Assembly: GCA_016584305.1 (NCBI GenBank)
Contig: JACEEZ010016190.1
Coordinates: 241,001-305,000 of the forward strand
Direction: 5' to 3'
DNA: 64,000 nt
Origin: Chionoecetes opilio
Lineage: Eukaryota; Arthropoda; Malacostraca; Decapoda; Majidae
The translations under genes were made by a program, and so were the position numbers. A model generated the notes under the pieces. The model was not told the DNA's origin, made no database searches, and saw only the letters and a program-made list of their open reading frames with translations. Position 1 is the stretch's first letter. Each line of letters opens with the position of its first letter. This document shows, piece after piece, positions 24,960-38,009 of the stretch.

Positions 24960-25510
24960 TGTGGGGCCGGTGGCAGAGAGGCATACACATAGACAGCCAT
25001 TCACCCAGACACAAACAAGAATGTCAATATTGGATATGAATATTTAGACGCGTGAAAGAGGAGATGGATGCTTTATGGTGGTTCATGTTGAAAGGATGGG
25101 TCATAAAACAGACCCTAGATGTCTGAATGCGATATATATTATAGCCTTATCCAATTATTAAAATAGATTGAATCAGTTGCACATTCTAACGAAGAACATA
25201 AACGCACATAATTCAATAATCTATACACATATTTATACCCTTTGAGCCAAAACGACGTTGGAGCAACATTAAATACAATTGACTCCTTCATAGCAACATA
25301 TACATACATTAAATTAGATAATAGTTACACCCTTAATCCGCCAGAGGTCAAACCTGGGTACACCTTAACAATGGAATAACAGTTTGTGGAGACGATAAAA
25401 GAAGCGAACCTACCGCACGAGACTTAGTAGGAGACATTTTTGCAGAAAGAGAGTTGTAAGAATAAGAATGTGAACTGGATTTGGTAGGAAACATGAAGAA
25501 GAAGGGAAAC
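24960..25510. other. Unassigned sequence
   Basis: No gene or repeat recognised. Confidence 0.4.
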
Positions 25511-25512
25511 TA

Positions 25513-27090
25513 AAGGCGACGTCACACTAGTAACTTTCCCGTCAATTGTAATCGTCAATTTTCTGAAAATTGACAATTTCTTGTATGCCCCTCTTCACAC
25601 ATACGCAGCCGTTCGTCTGCACTGCTTTTGTTGACTATAAACAAACATGGATCCGACACACAAAACAGTGCAAAAACATGGTTACCGAAACATATCATGA
25701 AATATAACCTACACTGTACCTGAGACAACACAGTCTACCATAATATAAGACAAACATAGAAGAATCTGCCCAACGTAGTAGGTCCACCTTGTCCCATTGC
25801 CAACTCGGACCATTTTGAATCACCAAATCGGATATTTGTTATACGAACTGGGACCATTTTGGGTAACCAATTCGCCCATCTGACCACATAAAGTCTGAGT
25901 AACCATAAAGCTGATTCACTGCGTCCATAATGTACAGGAACTGAAGAGTTGGTTGAGAAACGAAGGCCTCCGAAAATGTAAACAACAATCTTATGATGTG
26001 GGACACTGTTGGCTATCATAAAACCACAAATCTAATATACATACATGTGTATTTAGTCGCTTGAATATTTCAAATTAGTTGAGGAATATTGAATCTTTAT
26101 ATGTACAATAAATAATGGTTTATCTTGAATATCTTTATATTATATACAATGGATTTTGATTTGACTATGGAATTTGACGACAACCTTGCCTTGTGAAGAC
26201 CACAGAGCTAGACGATCAAGTCCGTCTGACTGATGCAGGCAGAAAAAAGATGACGGAACGAGTAAAGGCGGTGTCACACTAGCACTTTTTCCGTCTAGTT
26301 TTACGATTTCCGTAGGTTTTTTCTCGTTCTGTCTAGTTTTTCTGTCTGAATCAGTCAGTCTGAGTCAGACGATCATGATCGTCTTCATATGGAAAGTTGA
26401 AGAGATTTTCATAGTCAAATCAAAATCCATAGTGATTACTTTAAAGATATTCGATATAAATCAGTAATTTTTTGCAAATTATAATTCAATACATTTGAAA
26501 GTATTAAAAATATTCAAGTGACTATTTTACATGTAGATACATTTAAAAGCCGGTTCTATATAACAGCCAACAGTCTCTCGCATGACTCGATTGTTGTGTT
26601 TCGTTTTCAACACACACTCAAAATTTGTTTCTCACTCTTCAAGAGTTCAACTTAAGATTATAGATGAAATGCTGTGGACACGTAGCTCTGAAAAAATTCT
26701 CGTTGAATGCATACGAAACCACCCTTGTCTTTGGGACCACAGATCAGACTTGTACACCAAGAAGGCCTTGATATTCTAGGTCTTATCTAGGTCTTATTAT
26801 ATCTAGGTCGATATTAGGTCTACAATTGATAATACACATAATTAAATGTATACCAGCGATAGCTTGCCCTGGCGTCGGAGCCATGTTTGTTTACAGTCGA
26901 AGGAACAGCTGACTGGTAGTGCAGGCGAACGAGTGTGTGTGTGTGTGTGATGGCTTGCAGTCAGAAAATTGTTAGTTTTTAGAAAATTGCTGAAAAAACT
27001 AGACGGAAAAAGTGCTAGTGTGACGCCGCCTTAAAAAACCACGGAAACAGTAGAAATGGACGGAAAAAGTGCTAGTGTGACGGGGCCTTT
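25513..27090. mobile_element. Cluster of TIR elements with (A)AGGCGGTGTCACACTAG ends, in inverted arrangement
   Basis: Inverted termini occur at 25513 (AAGGCGACGTCACACTAG), 26265 (AAGGCGGTGTCACACTAGCA), 27033 (inverse, ending GACGCCGCCTT) and 27090 (inverse, ending GACGGGGCCTTT). The element 26265-27033 has a TIR at both ends, flanked by TA or TAA. The sequence 25513-26264 is largely its inverted homologue. For example, 26035-26175 mirrors 26395-26540, and the TGTTTGTTTAC/GTAAACAAACA region mirrors as well. There is no transposase, so it is a MITE-type pair. TSDs of TA or TAA would fit mariner-like or PIF/Harbinger-like families; I cannot decide. Confidence 0.65.
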
Positions 27091-27329
27091 AAAAAGGAAC
27101 ACAAATCAGAATACCAACCTGAAAGAGAACCTGACGCACGAGATTTTGCAGGAAATGTGAAGCAGGGAGAAACTTGTAAGATGGAGCACCACCTGAGGGT
27201 CTGCAAACCACCGGCGGACACCTCTGTGAACGTGTTGCTTGTGAAGGTACCAAAGACGTGGAGGCATAGAACGTCTTGTTGTGTATCATGACTCACCAGT
27301 GAGTGCGGAAGGAGCGTAGAGACTATTAC

Positions 27330-28465
<1,136 letters not shown>

Positions 28466-28469
28466 GAGC

Positions 28470-29055
28470 AGTCATTGAGCATGAACATAATAATAGAAGA
28501 TAGCAAGTGAAGCAACATTGCGGCGATAATTTAAAGATTGAAGACAGTCAGTCAGAGGAGGGGAGTTGATGAGACGAAAAACTTGTGACTGAACCCTGTT
28601 TAGGAGGGCTGTATGAGTGGATCCCCCCAAACATGAGAGACATACTCCATAAATAGGCGGATAAGGCCCCTGTACAGAGCAATCAACTGGGAGGGAGAAA
28701 AAATGGACGCAGAACAAGTTATGCGTTGCGCACATATACGCAACAGCCAGCTTTGGATTGAAAGTGAGAATAGAGAAAGTAAGAGGAGACAGAAAAGAGA
28801 CTGTTGTCAGTGCTCACAGACAGCTGGGTTTCGGTGAAGAAGAAAATTATGAGGTTTAGAGGAGGAGAGATGATGTTCCACAGATTGAATGTTAGATCTG
28901 AAACCACGAATGTTACTGAAGTTTAAGGAGATAAAGTTAGAGGAAGTATCAAGACACCTCGAGTCGTTAACATTAAGTTGATACAACCTCGGGATATTTA
29001 TGGTCCCCGCCCCAGTTAGGGACTCCGAGGAAAGCTGTATAAACGCCATTATGAA
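28470..29055 (-). pseudogene. LINE A fragment joining the 5' start to the 3' part
   Basis: On the minus strand 29049-28745 encodes the ORF2 N-terminus, starting MAFIQLSSESLTGAG and including NFSNIRGFRSN. The piece 28735-28472 encodes the post-RT part (IYGVCLSCLGG, SLNYRRNVASLA). The whole EN/RT middle is missing, with the junction near 28720-28740. It is the only copy here that shows the likely ORF2 start. Confidence 0.8.
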
Positions 29056-29500
29056 ATTTTGGGATGAACAGAGTGTAGGGATGTAAGGTGCATGTAGTGT
29101 AGCGTGATTAGTAAGAAGTGTTGTCTTTAGAGTGCAGGCTGCAGCTACTCTCTTGTGTATGCTAAAGTATATGGAAAGGATATCTGTGAGACACTAAAGG
29201 ATATGGAAAGAGAGGACATGGGAAATTTCAATGACAAGTCTGCAGCACCCCCTCAACCTCAGTAAGTACCTTCCCGGGAGTATTTCACCATGGCTGCAGG
29301 TGTCTGACTGCTTACTTCCTGTTAAACCCCTGTCCTTGCCTAGTTCGCTCCTTCTTCTTCTTATTATTATTATTCCTGTGACCTTTGTCGCTTAGTATCG
29401 CCTTATAGGTCCTCATTAACTTCGTCTCCTAAGTTAATAAATTTGTTAAATCTTCCCATGTCTATTTCACCTGGGATGCTAAAACATTTTCATTAGTTTT
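29056..29500. other. Unassigned sequence between LINE A and LINE G
   Basis: It may include LINE A 5' UTR next to 29055. Nothing else recognised. Confidence 0.4.
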
Positions 29501-30322
29501 TGGTCCTTATAATAACATCTTAATTCATTGTCTCCTTTGTGTTATTTTCTCCCAGCACTGTGTTAAGAACACTTTTGTGAAGTTCACAATTCTTTCTGCT
29601 TCCTCCGTGTCCCCATACAGCCCTAACACCGTACACAGGGACCCGTGTTCCTGCTTTAGTCTCCTACCCCACTCCTCTCTGCTTAGGACTGTTACTATTG
29701 TTGCTATCAATTTTTCTCTCTGGTTCCTATATGTGTAGAATTTCACAATTACATGATCTACGGTTTCTTTCTCTCCTACCCTGCAGCTACAATTCTGGTT
29801 CTCCAGTTCCCTGTTCCTTCCATTTATTTCCAAGGTGCCTGTTCTTGCTTTATATAGTAACTTACTCCCCCAGTTTCCTACATGCCAGGTCACCCCCTCT
29901 GGTTTCTGTTTTCTACTGTATCACCGCAACGTTGATTCCTGGCCATTCCTTTCTGCCATTTAACTAGCCCATTCTTCTAAATTTTCTGTTTGGTATCTCT
30001 TATCTCCATCTCGTTCCATTCCTCTCCCACAATTTTTCACCTTTTCCATCTCTACTTCCTTCTTCCAAGTGGAACGTGTTATATTTTCTTGGGATATCTT
30101 CTTTGCCCATCTATCTTCGCTTAGTCTCTCTATTTTCTTGCAAAACACCAGTTTTCCTTTAACTACCCTTTCCCTAAAGGTGATCCATCCCATGTGTCCC
30201 TTTATGGCTTCTACATCAGTGTTCCTACAGGCTGATAGTACCCATGTGCCTACTATGTTCTGAGCCTTTTTCCAAGTGAATGATGTATCCTTCCCTGTAC
30301 TAAGTCACTTCTGACCCATACA
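29500..30322 (-). pseudogene. LINE G, C-terminal part (downstream of the LINE F insertion)
   Basis: The minus frames 30193-29960 and 29893-29525 encode GWITFRERVVKGKL, then TWHVGNWGSKLLYKARTG, ENQNCSCRVGEKETVDHVI and TKVFLTQCWEKI. The C-x-C...H pattern looks like the zinc-finger-type C-terminal domain of LINE ORF2 proteins. It continues the RT sequence seen on the other side of LINE F (36349-37200). A frame break near 29940 and stops show decay. Confidence 0.7.
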
Positions 30323-30333
30323 GACAATAGGGT

Positions 30334-33300
30334 TTCAAGTTTCAAGTTTATTGAGAGAAAAGGTGGGGGAAGTTACAAAGAGGGGGGGGGGGGACAAGAA
30401 TACCAAGTACAGAAATACAGATATACAGAAATAGAATAAAGTGGCCGGGCGGTCCGGCTTGCTGATTTTAGTTAAAACATTCACAAAACATTCACACACA
30501 CAAAAAAATAAAATAAAATTCAATCTAAATATTTTTTAAGTAACATAAAAACAAAGGATATAAACACATAATAATTATAGGATGAAGTGAACAGGTAAGT
30601 TAAAAGACATGAGTATATACATATAAAAATTTGAAATAAGACAAGACACAGAGAAGAAAACAAATATGCGTTAAAACAAAACAAAAAACTAAGTAAACAA
30701 TAGATAATGAATAAGTGGGTTTGACATGGGATACATAATTAACTAAAAGTTAACAGATTAACGTGTTTTTTTTTTGTTTGTTTTTGACGAGAAAAAGAAA
30801 AACGAAAAACTTGAGGACATAAAGCAGAGCTAAGAGTAACGTGGGGCGGGATCGGGGTCATCACGCAAGGCCCTCAGGCTCCTGGGGAACCACCCGTGGG
30901 AACGATCCGGGGCCGCGTCGCTGAGTTCCTGCAGGACCAGAAACTGCTCCCAGTCTTCCTCCTGCATCTGGAGCCACACTTGTGAGGCCATGTGATGCAG
31001 GCGGACATTGATGGCTGGGAGGTCGACGGACTCGTGTAGCGACTCCATTGTCACGAAGTCGTCCCACCTGTGGTTCACCACGAACCTGAGAGCAGCGTTC
31101 TGCACCCGTTGCAGCTTACTGATTGCTGTCCTGCTCAGGGCGTGCAGCGGTATCGGGGGGTAGGTGAGGACAGGGAGGACCAGCGCCTTGACGAGGTGGA
31201 GCTTCAGCCCTGCGTCGAGGTCCCGGAACCGGTAGAGGGTGAACAGGGCGGACTTTGCGCGCCGTACTCGTGACGTCACGTGCGACACGTACCCTCGCGA
31301 TGATACTTGCAGGCCGAGGACGGTGCCGCTGGCCTGGAAGTCCACCACTCTACCGTCCACCATTAGCGGTGGGGGGTTCTGTGTCGCCATCGGGATGACG
31401 CTGAACTTGGCGAGGTTGGTCTTGATCCTCCACTCCTCCTCGAAGGTGCTGATCCTGGCTACCTCTCTCTCAGTGCGGGCGTTGAGCATGGCGCTGGATC
31501 GTCCCGGATGGAAAACGACCTGGGACACATCGTCGGCGTACAGGACATTCATGCCCGCCACCGACGACGGGCAGTCACTGGTGTACAGGACATACAGGGT
31601 TGGGGAGAGAACACTACCCTGCGGTATTCTTGTCTCCAGTGGGAAGGGGCCGCCAACCTGGGTGCCGACCTTGATTCTGGCCGTTCGATCCTCCAGAAAG
31701 TCACAGAGTAAACGCTCGACCGGGCCCGGGAGCCCAAGGTGAAGCAGCTTGTCGAACGCCTTGCTGACATCCCGGAGGACCAGGTTGCACCTGTAGCCGG
31801 AGGCGTGGTGGATGGCGAGGGACTCCGTGGCCACCGCGATGGCGTGAGTTGTGCCCCTTCCACGGCGAAACCCGTACTGCGCGTCGTTGTACAGGCCGTT
31901 TTCCTCCAGGTAGTTGCGGAGCCTCCCAGCGATGACTCTCCCAAACAGCTTTCCCGGAACCTCCAGGAGGGAGATGGGGCGATAGCTGTCTGGGCGGGTA
32001 GGTGCCTTCCCAGACTTGATCAACATCCTCATCTCCGCTTCCTTGAAGCGTTCCGGGAAGTAACCAGCCGAGAGAGCCGCGTTCAGGATGTCCCGCAACC
32101 GATCCATCGCCAGCTCTGGGATGTGAGAGAGAATAACTTTGTTAATACCGCTGACGCCCGGGCAGGTACTCTTGCTGTGCCTCAGGACCCCCCGAAGCTC
32201 CCCTGAGGAGATCAGGGAGTCGAGCTCCGAGGTGCCCCTTATCCTCGTCGTGTCCGCCGACTCATAAGGAGTCGACCTACGTAGATTTTCAGTCATATAA
32301 TCCAGCACAATGTCATTGTCGTCGTCGTCAAAGTCATCCCGGTACACAGTCTCCCAAACAGAGGTGTGCAGCCGGGCTTTGTCAACGTCGGAGTGGTGTT
32401 TTAGTCCGTTGGTGTCTACTAAATATGTGTCTTTGTTAGTCGCGCGTCCAGAAAGTCTCTTTACTGCTCGCCAAAAAACTTTTGGGTCCCTGTGTGAAGC
32501 CGACAGTCTGGCCAGAGCACTACCCCAGGACTGCCGGGATTCAACACGTCTGGCGTCCTGTAGTGTTAAGCGTAAATGAATGTAACGTCTGTAATTGTCA
32601 TAAGTCCAACCTGCTCTTCCGGCCTGGGCCCGAAGAGCCTGGAACTGTATACGTGTCATCTGTGTCAGTCTGGAGGGTGTACAGTATGCTGGCGTCTTGT
32701 GAGCAGTCTTGGGTATGTGTATGTCAGCAGCAAGTTTGACTGTGGACATCCACGAGTCAAGTGCCGCGTCAATATCGTCCAGGGTCGCCCGGGATACGTC
32801 AGGTAGGTCGGCCATTTGTAGTGACTCGTCCCCGTCAAAAGCGTCCCAGTCAGTTCTGTTGAAGGCGAAGGATTTAGGAACAGCTATGGGAATGGGGGAA
32901 GTGGATATGTCGAGTATAATAGGAATATGATCGCTGGTGGTTAAGGGGCCTGGCGTGATAGAATGATATAAGAAATTAGCGGCATTAGAAAGAACAATGT
33001 CAGGAGAAGTAGCAGAAAGAGGGAAAGTAGTAAGTGGGAAAATGTGGACCAAGGTGATTGGCTGTCTGACGTCTGAGGTAGGCCACGAGCTCACGACCGT
33101 TTTGATTGGTCGATCTGTAGCCTAGGGTCGGGTGTCTGGCGTTCAGATCCCCAGCAATGAAAACTGGGGATCGTCGTCTTAACAGTCGCAAGAAGTCAGG
33201 GTGAGGAAGGAAGGGATGTCTGGGGGGAAGGTATGAGGTGGCGATGAAGACAGGTCCGTCAGATGTGTCGATCTCAATTGCGAGGGTCTCGGACAAAAAA

Positions 33301-33542
33301 TCATCCTCGATCTTGCACTGTAGCGAGCCCCTGACCACTATGGCGACCCCATCCATGGGCTCGCCGCTGAGATTTTGTTGATAAGTCCTGTACCCTGGAA
33401 TTTTCAGTCTAGTCTCGTCATTCAGTCCGTGTCCGTTGATCAGGATGATGTCTGGGTCGTATTGTTGGTAGCAGTTACTCAGGTCAAAGCGTCGTGTGGT
33501 CCAGTGAAGTACATTGTGCTGGATTACTCGTAGACGAGTCAC
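30334..33542 (-). pseudogene. LINE F ORF2: endonuclease and reverse transcriptase (Jockey/I-type) with one frameshift, plus 3' UTR
   Basis: ORF2 starts at 33542 (MTRLRVIQHNVLHW). EN motifs in the first frame are QHNVL, IAGDLNARHP and the N-terminal half of the fold. A 1-base shift near 33065 moves the reading into the second frame, which stays open for 754 codons to 30830. There the RT shows PDSYRPISLLEV, QYGFRRGRGTTHA, LRDVSKAFDK, IPQGSVLSPTLY and the catalytic LYADDVSQV. A long C-terminal thumb/connection region follows. The 3' UTR holds AATAAA and ends in TTGAAACTTGAAACC at 30334. Apart from the frameshift and one stop in ORF1 the element is well preserved, so it inserted recently. GC content is clearly higher than in its surroundings. 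Confidence 0.88.
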
Positions 33543-33578
33543 TTCCTGTTTCTATTTATTCCACCTCTCCGGTAACCA

Positions 33579-35060
33579 CTAGCAGCGACCTGCCTCACAG
33601 CGGCGGGGGGGAGTGTCCCCACGCGTATGAGTGTTGGCTGCGTCACTAACCGACCCACCCTTGTTGTTTTCATGCAGGGCCTCCTCCTCGGAGCCCGCCG
33701 CAGCGAGCTCCGCTGGCGACGCTGCTCGGCTTAGGGTCCCTTCCATGGAGCCAGCCGGGGCGAGCTCCGCGGGCGACGCTGCTAGGCTTAGGGTTCCTTC
33801 CACGGAGCCAGCCGGGGCAAACTCCACGGCCAGCGCTGATTGGTTGGCGTCCCCCTCGTGACTGACAGAAAGCACATCAACGTTCGAGGTAGTGGTGGTG
33901 GCCGCGGCCTGTGATGTATTTGAGGCCTCGTCATTAGCTTCCTACCCAGGGGCGGAATCAACGTGGTCGACCTGTGTCGGGGCGGTATCCACTGAGATGC
34001 GTGGGGTGGAGGGTGCGGGTGAGGCCACGTGTTCCACGGGAACAGGTACCTGGCGCGTTGGTGAGGACATGGCGACAGGGGTCAAACCACGTCCACCAGT
34101 AATTTTTTGAATTATTCGCTCCGAAGGGGGGCTGGGAGGCAGTTTAACATTAGGGAGACCATTCAGGGCGAGGCACTCCGCTAATGTCTCCTGGAATGTG
34201 CCGGGGTTCACGCTGTTCATGAAGTGGGCCTGCATCAAGCAGATTAGACCCGTCGTGTTGAAGTCTGGTGTTGGTAGTGTAGGTTGAGCGTTGGTGGGTG
34301 GGGTTGCTGCCTGCGCGTACGAAGGGGCGGCCCCACGGCCTCCCTCTTGTCGCAGCCGTGACTCCTTAGCCCTGAGAGCTCGTTTCCGGACCTCGCAACG
34401 CATGGCCCTGCAGCTGTGGTCCTTCCCGCAGTTAATGCATAGTTTCTCTGTGGCTTCGCACCTATTGAATCTGTGATCCCTGCTAGCACACTCTGAGCAG
34501 GCGAGGTAGTCTTGAGGCTTGTCACACAGGCTGGTGATGTGCGTTTCGATGGCGTGGCATCTGTCACACGCAATGAGGGGTGTGTATGTTTCCACACGTA
34601 TCTGGCCAGGCGGGATTGACATACTGAACAGCCGAATCCCAGACTCGGCTGCTTTACTCGCCATGCTACTGGCTTCAAATGTTATTTTCAGGGTGTTGGA
34701 CCTCAGGAACTTGTACACTTCCTGGATCTTGGCCCAGTCGTGAACCCGTTCCACCTCGGCCTTGACGGCCTCCGGCTGCTTTGAGCAGATGAGGTCGTCC
34801 AGCCGGAAGCAAATGACCGTCCGTTTTGACCGCAGCTCTGGGGGCATGATGGGCATGAAGCCCGCATCCTGAAGGAGCTGAAGTTTCTCCGGTTGGAAGA
34901 TTGCGTCCGCATCCTGGTCCGTTTGGGTGAGGACGATGACCTTGTCCTTTGCCGGGATCAGGTTGGTAACAGCCAGGCCGTTGGTGGCCAGAATCTCCAG
35001 TAAGTTGCGCCGGACCTCGAGCGCGTCCGCGCGCGGGTGCTTAATCCGCACCCGCCCCAT
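33579..35060 (-). pseudogene. LINE F ORF1: zinc-knuckle Gag-like RNA-binding protein, one in-frame stop
   Basis: Start codon at 35060 (MGRVRIKHPRADALEV). The N-terminal part has an RRM-like/coiled region. Cysteine-rich knuckles lie at about residues 165-221 (CDRCHAIETH, CSECASRDHRFNRC, CINCGKDHSCRAMRC), as in ORF1 of I/Jockey elements, where they bind element RNA. A TAG at 33942 ends the first 372 codons. The same frame resumes and stays open to 33579, with about three copies of a 17-19 residue Glu/Gly/Ala/Pro repeat (SPAELAPAGSMEGTLS). The stop is therefore probably a recent mutation, and the intact ORF1 would be about 493 residues. ORF2 begins 37 bp further on. Confidence 0.85.
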
Positions 35061-35089
35061 TGTAGGGCCTCACCACAGGCTGACAGGCA

Positions 35090-36222
35090 TGATGCCCTGC
35101 CACCCAAGTCAGCCTACTCACCCCACACTTCACTCCCACTCGCGTTCCCCAGCACCGCACAGGGCAAAAACACGCATACACTACGGCTGGGTGCCACCAG
35201 CCGCGCACCACTCACCAGTGAAAAACACCACCGGTCACACAGATACGCCGGGACCTGAAGGGACACTTAATGAATGGGGTTGGATGGGGGACACACCCAG
35301 AGCACTGGGCACAACAACAGGGCCCACAGTCACGACACAGGGAAGGGGTAACGCACTGAACAAGAAGAAAAAAATGGTGGGTGGGAGAGTTATCACTGGA
35401 AGTGGGGATACCCGGACGCGGGCGTGGGGACACAAGACTATCCACGGGGCAGGTAGGTCACGACACGGCAAGAGTACAATCCACGAGGCAGGTCAAGTCC
35501 CAGCAGGAGGATTATCCACGGGCGGAGGAATGGGGCTGAAGGGAATCCGGCCCCTGATGTGTGACAGTCTTGCGCTTAGCGGCGGCCGCGAGACCAGGCT
35601 CGCGTCCCTATGACACCCTGCCACCCAGGTCAGCCGTACTCACACCGCACTTCACTCCCACTCGCGTTCCCCAGCACCGCACAGGGCAAAAACACACAGA
35701 CACTCCAGCTGGGTGCCACCAGCCACGCACCACTCACCGGTGAAAAACACCACCGGCCACACAGACACGCCGGGACCTGCTGGGACACTTAATGAATGGG
35801 GTTGGATGGGGGACACACACAGGGCACTGGCACAACAACAGGGCCCACAGTCACTACACAGGGAAGGGGTAACACACTGGACAAAACGAGAAAAAGGGTG
35901 GTTGGGCGAGGTATCGCTGGGGATACCCAGACGCGGGCGTGGGGACACTCGCAGGAGCACTGGGCGACGGTGACGAGCATGCACTAGACAAACCTGGGCG
36001 GGCAAATTGAAGTCCTCGGGTAATCCACGGGCGGGAGTCGGTCTGATTTTTCGAGGAGGGTGATCCAGATGTGGATTCTTTCCTTCCGCTGCTCCACCAA
36101 GTGGAGGAGCAGAGGCGAACACGGCCTGAAGACAATCCACGGGGCAGGTCACGGCACGGCAAGAGTACAATCCACGGGGCAGGTAGGAGAGGCCGCGAGA
36201 CAAGGCTCGCGTCCCTATGACT
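35090..36222 (-). promoter_or_regulatory. LINE F 5' region: two tandem monomers
   Basis: The block 35090-35607 (about 518 bp) is repeated as 35608-36222 (about 615 bp). Both contain CACTTCACTCCCACTCGCG, GGTGCCACCAGCC, AATGAATGGGGTTGG and GGCTCGCGTCCCTATGA. Tandem monomers upstream of ORF1 resemble the promoter monomers of some other LINEs. Promoter function is inferred from position only. Confidence 0.7.
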
Positions 36223-36348
36223 CGGGGCAGGTGGTCCGCAGAATGGGAGGCAATGCTCGCACCCTGATTGGCCAAAACTGCGACGAGAGGAGAGGAGAGG
36301 ATCTACGTCCTTACAGGAAGAGGACTCGATGGGGTGTGACAATAGGGT

Positions 36349-37580
36349 AGAGCCACCCTCTTCCATAAACTCATGCCTACCTCATATTTGTTAATGACTC
36401 TTACCACCATTAACAATCATACTTTATATCCTCCTTGCCTTCTCTTCATTAACTTGCCTCTGCTTTTCACCGCCTATCCATTCCTTCCTTGTTCACCTCA
36501 ATCCCTATATATACATACATATCCACTACGTTTATAGGACATTATTCTCAAGAACCCACTGACTCCTACCTTTACTGTTGAACTCCATGACTTTACATTT
36601 CCTTTCACTAAACTTCAGGTCACATTCCCTTCCATACGTGTTTGTTATATGTAAAATTTCCTCCCTTTCGTCCTTACTTTCTGCCATCATCAGCATAGGC
36701 CAGACATACTAACTTCTCTCCTTATATTTCTACTCCCTTACCTGACGTCCTAATTCTCACTATCAGTTCCTATAAATATATGTTAAACAATGTTTGGGAC
36801 ATGACAGATTCTTGTCTAACTCTTATATAATTTTCCATCCACCCAGTAGTAATGTCACCTACAGTAAATTTCACTTCGTTTCCTTCATACAAGCTGTTTA
36901 TTACTTTCACCACCTTTGTATCTAGTCCAATATGCCTCACTAATCTTACTAACATTCCTCTATTTACTGTATCGTACGCCTTTTCAATATATATGAATAC
37001 TAAGTAAATCTCTCGTCTCTGCTGCCTGCTTCTTTCTATATTTTATTTTGGTTTAAATATACATTCTATTCCACCTCTGCCTTTCCTGAACAAACTTTTA
37101 TCCTCTCCTAACACCTTGTTTTCCTCTATCTACAACTTCAACTTCTCATTAATAATAAATTCAAAAACCTTGGCTAGTATGTTCATGACGGTACCTGGAA
37201 CTGTCGCCGGTAGGAACTCTCATCGACGTCGGCGAGTGTTCCAATTTTTCACGTCGACGAGTGTTCCTATTACCCGGGTTTCTGTATTCAAGGATTAAAT
37301 ACCAACAATAGCCTGAATAGTTAGGCTAGGTTATGTGGTTGTGTATGGTTAGCTTCCTCCTTCCTCATTTATTACAAGCTGAACTGTTGCCGAAAATGTC
37401 CACGTCGGCGAGTGTTTCAATGTCGGCGAAAGTTCTCGGTTAGTGTTTCGACGAGAGTTCCTATCGACGACAATTACATAACCCTTCATGACAGCTATGG
37501 TTCTATGATTGGCTATGTCCTCCCTATCTTTTCCTCCTCCTTTGTGTATTAGGGTCACTCAATTTCAGGTTCCAGAGCCT
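36349..37580 (-). pseudogene. LINE G, reverse-transcriptase part (upstream of the LINE F insertion)
   Basis: On the minus strand, 37558-37500 reads IHKGGGKDREDIANHRTI. FIYIEKAYDTVNRGML follows near 36990, then SLYEGNEVKFTVGD, RVRQESVMSQTLFNIYL and YADDG near 36700. These are RT boxes of a LINE related to those usually grouped near RTE/Proto2 or I in decapods. Frameshifts and stops are frequent. It is interrupted by a TIR repeat at 37200-37480 and by LINE F at 30334-36337. Confidence 0.72.
37200..37480. mobile_element. Small TIR element inside LINE G
   Basis: The ends are GTCGCCGGTAGGAACTCTC on the left and, inverted, GTCGTCGATAGGAACTCTCG on the right. The interior repeats GTCGGCGAGTGTT several times and has a GGTTAGGCTAGG patch. 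The LINE G reading continues on both sides. The target duplication is not clear. Confidence 0.65.
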
Positions 37581-38005
37581 TAAATAACCCTTTTAGTTAA
37601 TATGTTGGAGAGAAAGCGAACAAGAAACTCGCCTCGCTTCACACAATATAATTTTCAACGCAAAGCCACGAGATGCACAATCCTGACTGCCTCACGGGTA
37701 TTCACTGAACCGGTTGGTGACTCCCAGGCAACGAACTCAACTACTGACTTGGCTATAATATGTGTATGTCAGCTTTCAATCTCACCCACACACTCAAGCT
37801 CACCCACCGCAATCCATTTTTTTTTCTCTTATGTGTTTTGATCAATAACACTATGGATTCCATCTCATTTTGATGACATATTCTCATCATATTCGATGGA
37901 GGTTTTTGTCTTCCTTCTTTGAACTACATATAATAAAGCTAGCGATAAAAAGGTCTTTGATAGATAAATTGCACGGGTGATGTTAGAGGATTGATGTGGG
38001 ACGAA
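37581..38005. other. Unassigned sequence
   Basis: No gene recognised. Confidence 0.4.
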
Positions 38006-38009
38006 GACA

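Larger units (their letters stand above)
30323..36348 (-). mobile_element. LINE F, full-length 6-kb insertion with 11-bp target duplication
   Basis: GACAATAGGGT occurs at 30323-30333 and again at 36338-36348, directly flanking the 3' tail and the 5' end of the element. The element interior is 30334-36337 and holds 5' monomers, ORF1, ORF2 and 3' UTR. The duplication and the continuity of LINE G across it define the insertion precisely. ORF defects mean it is probably immobile now. Confidence 0.88.

Noticed and set aside
25735..26019. Minus-strand 94-codon ORF as a gene
   Set aside because: Lies inside the TIR-element cluster, with a mirrored decayed counterpart and no recognised domain.
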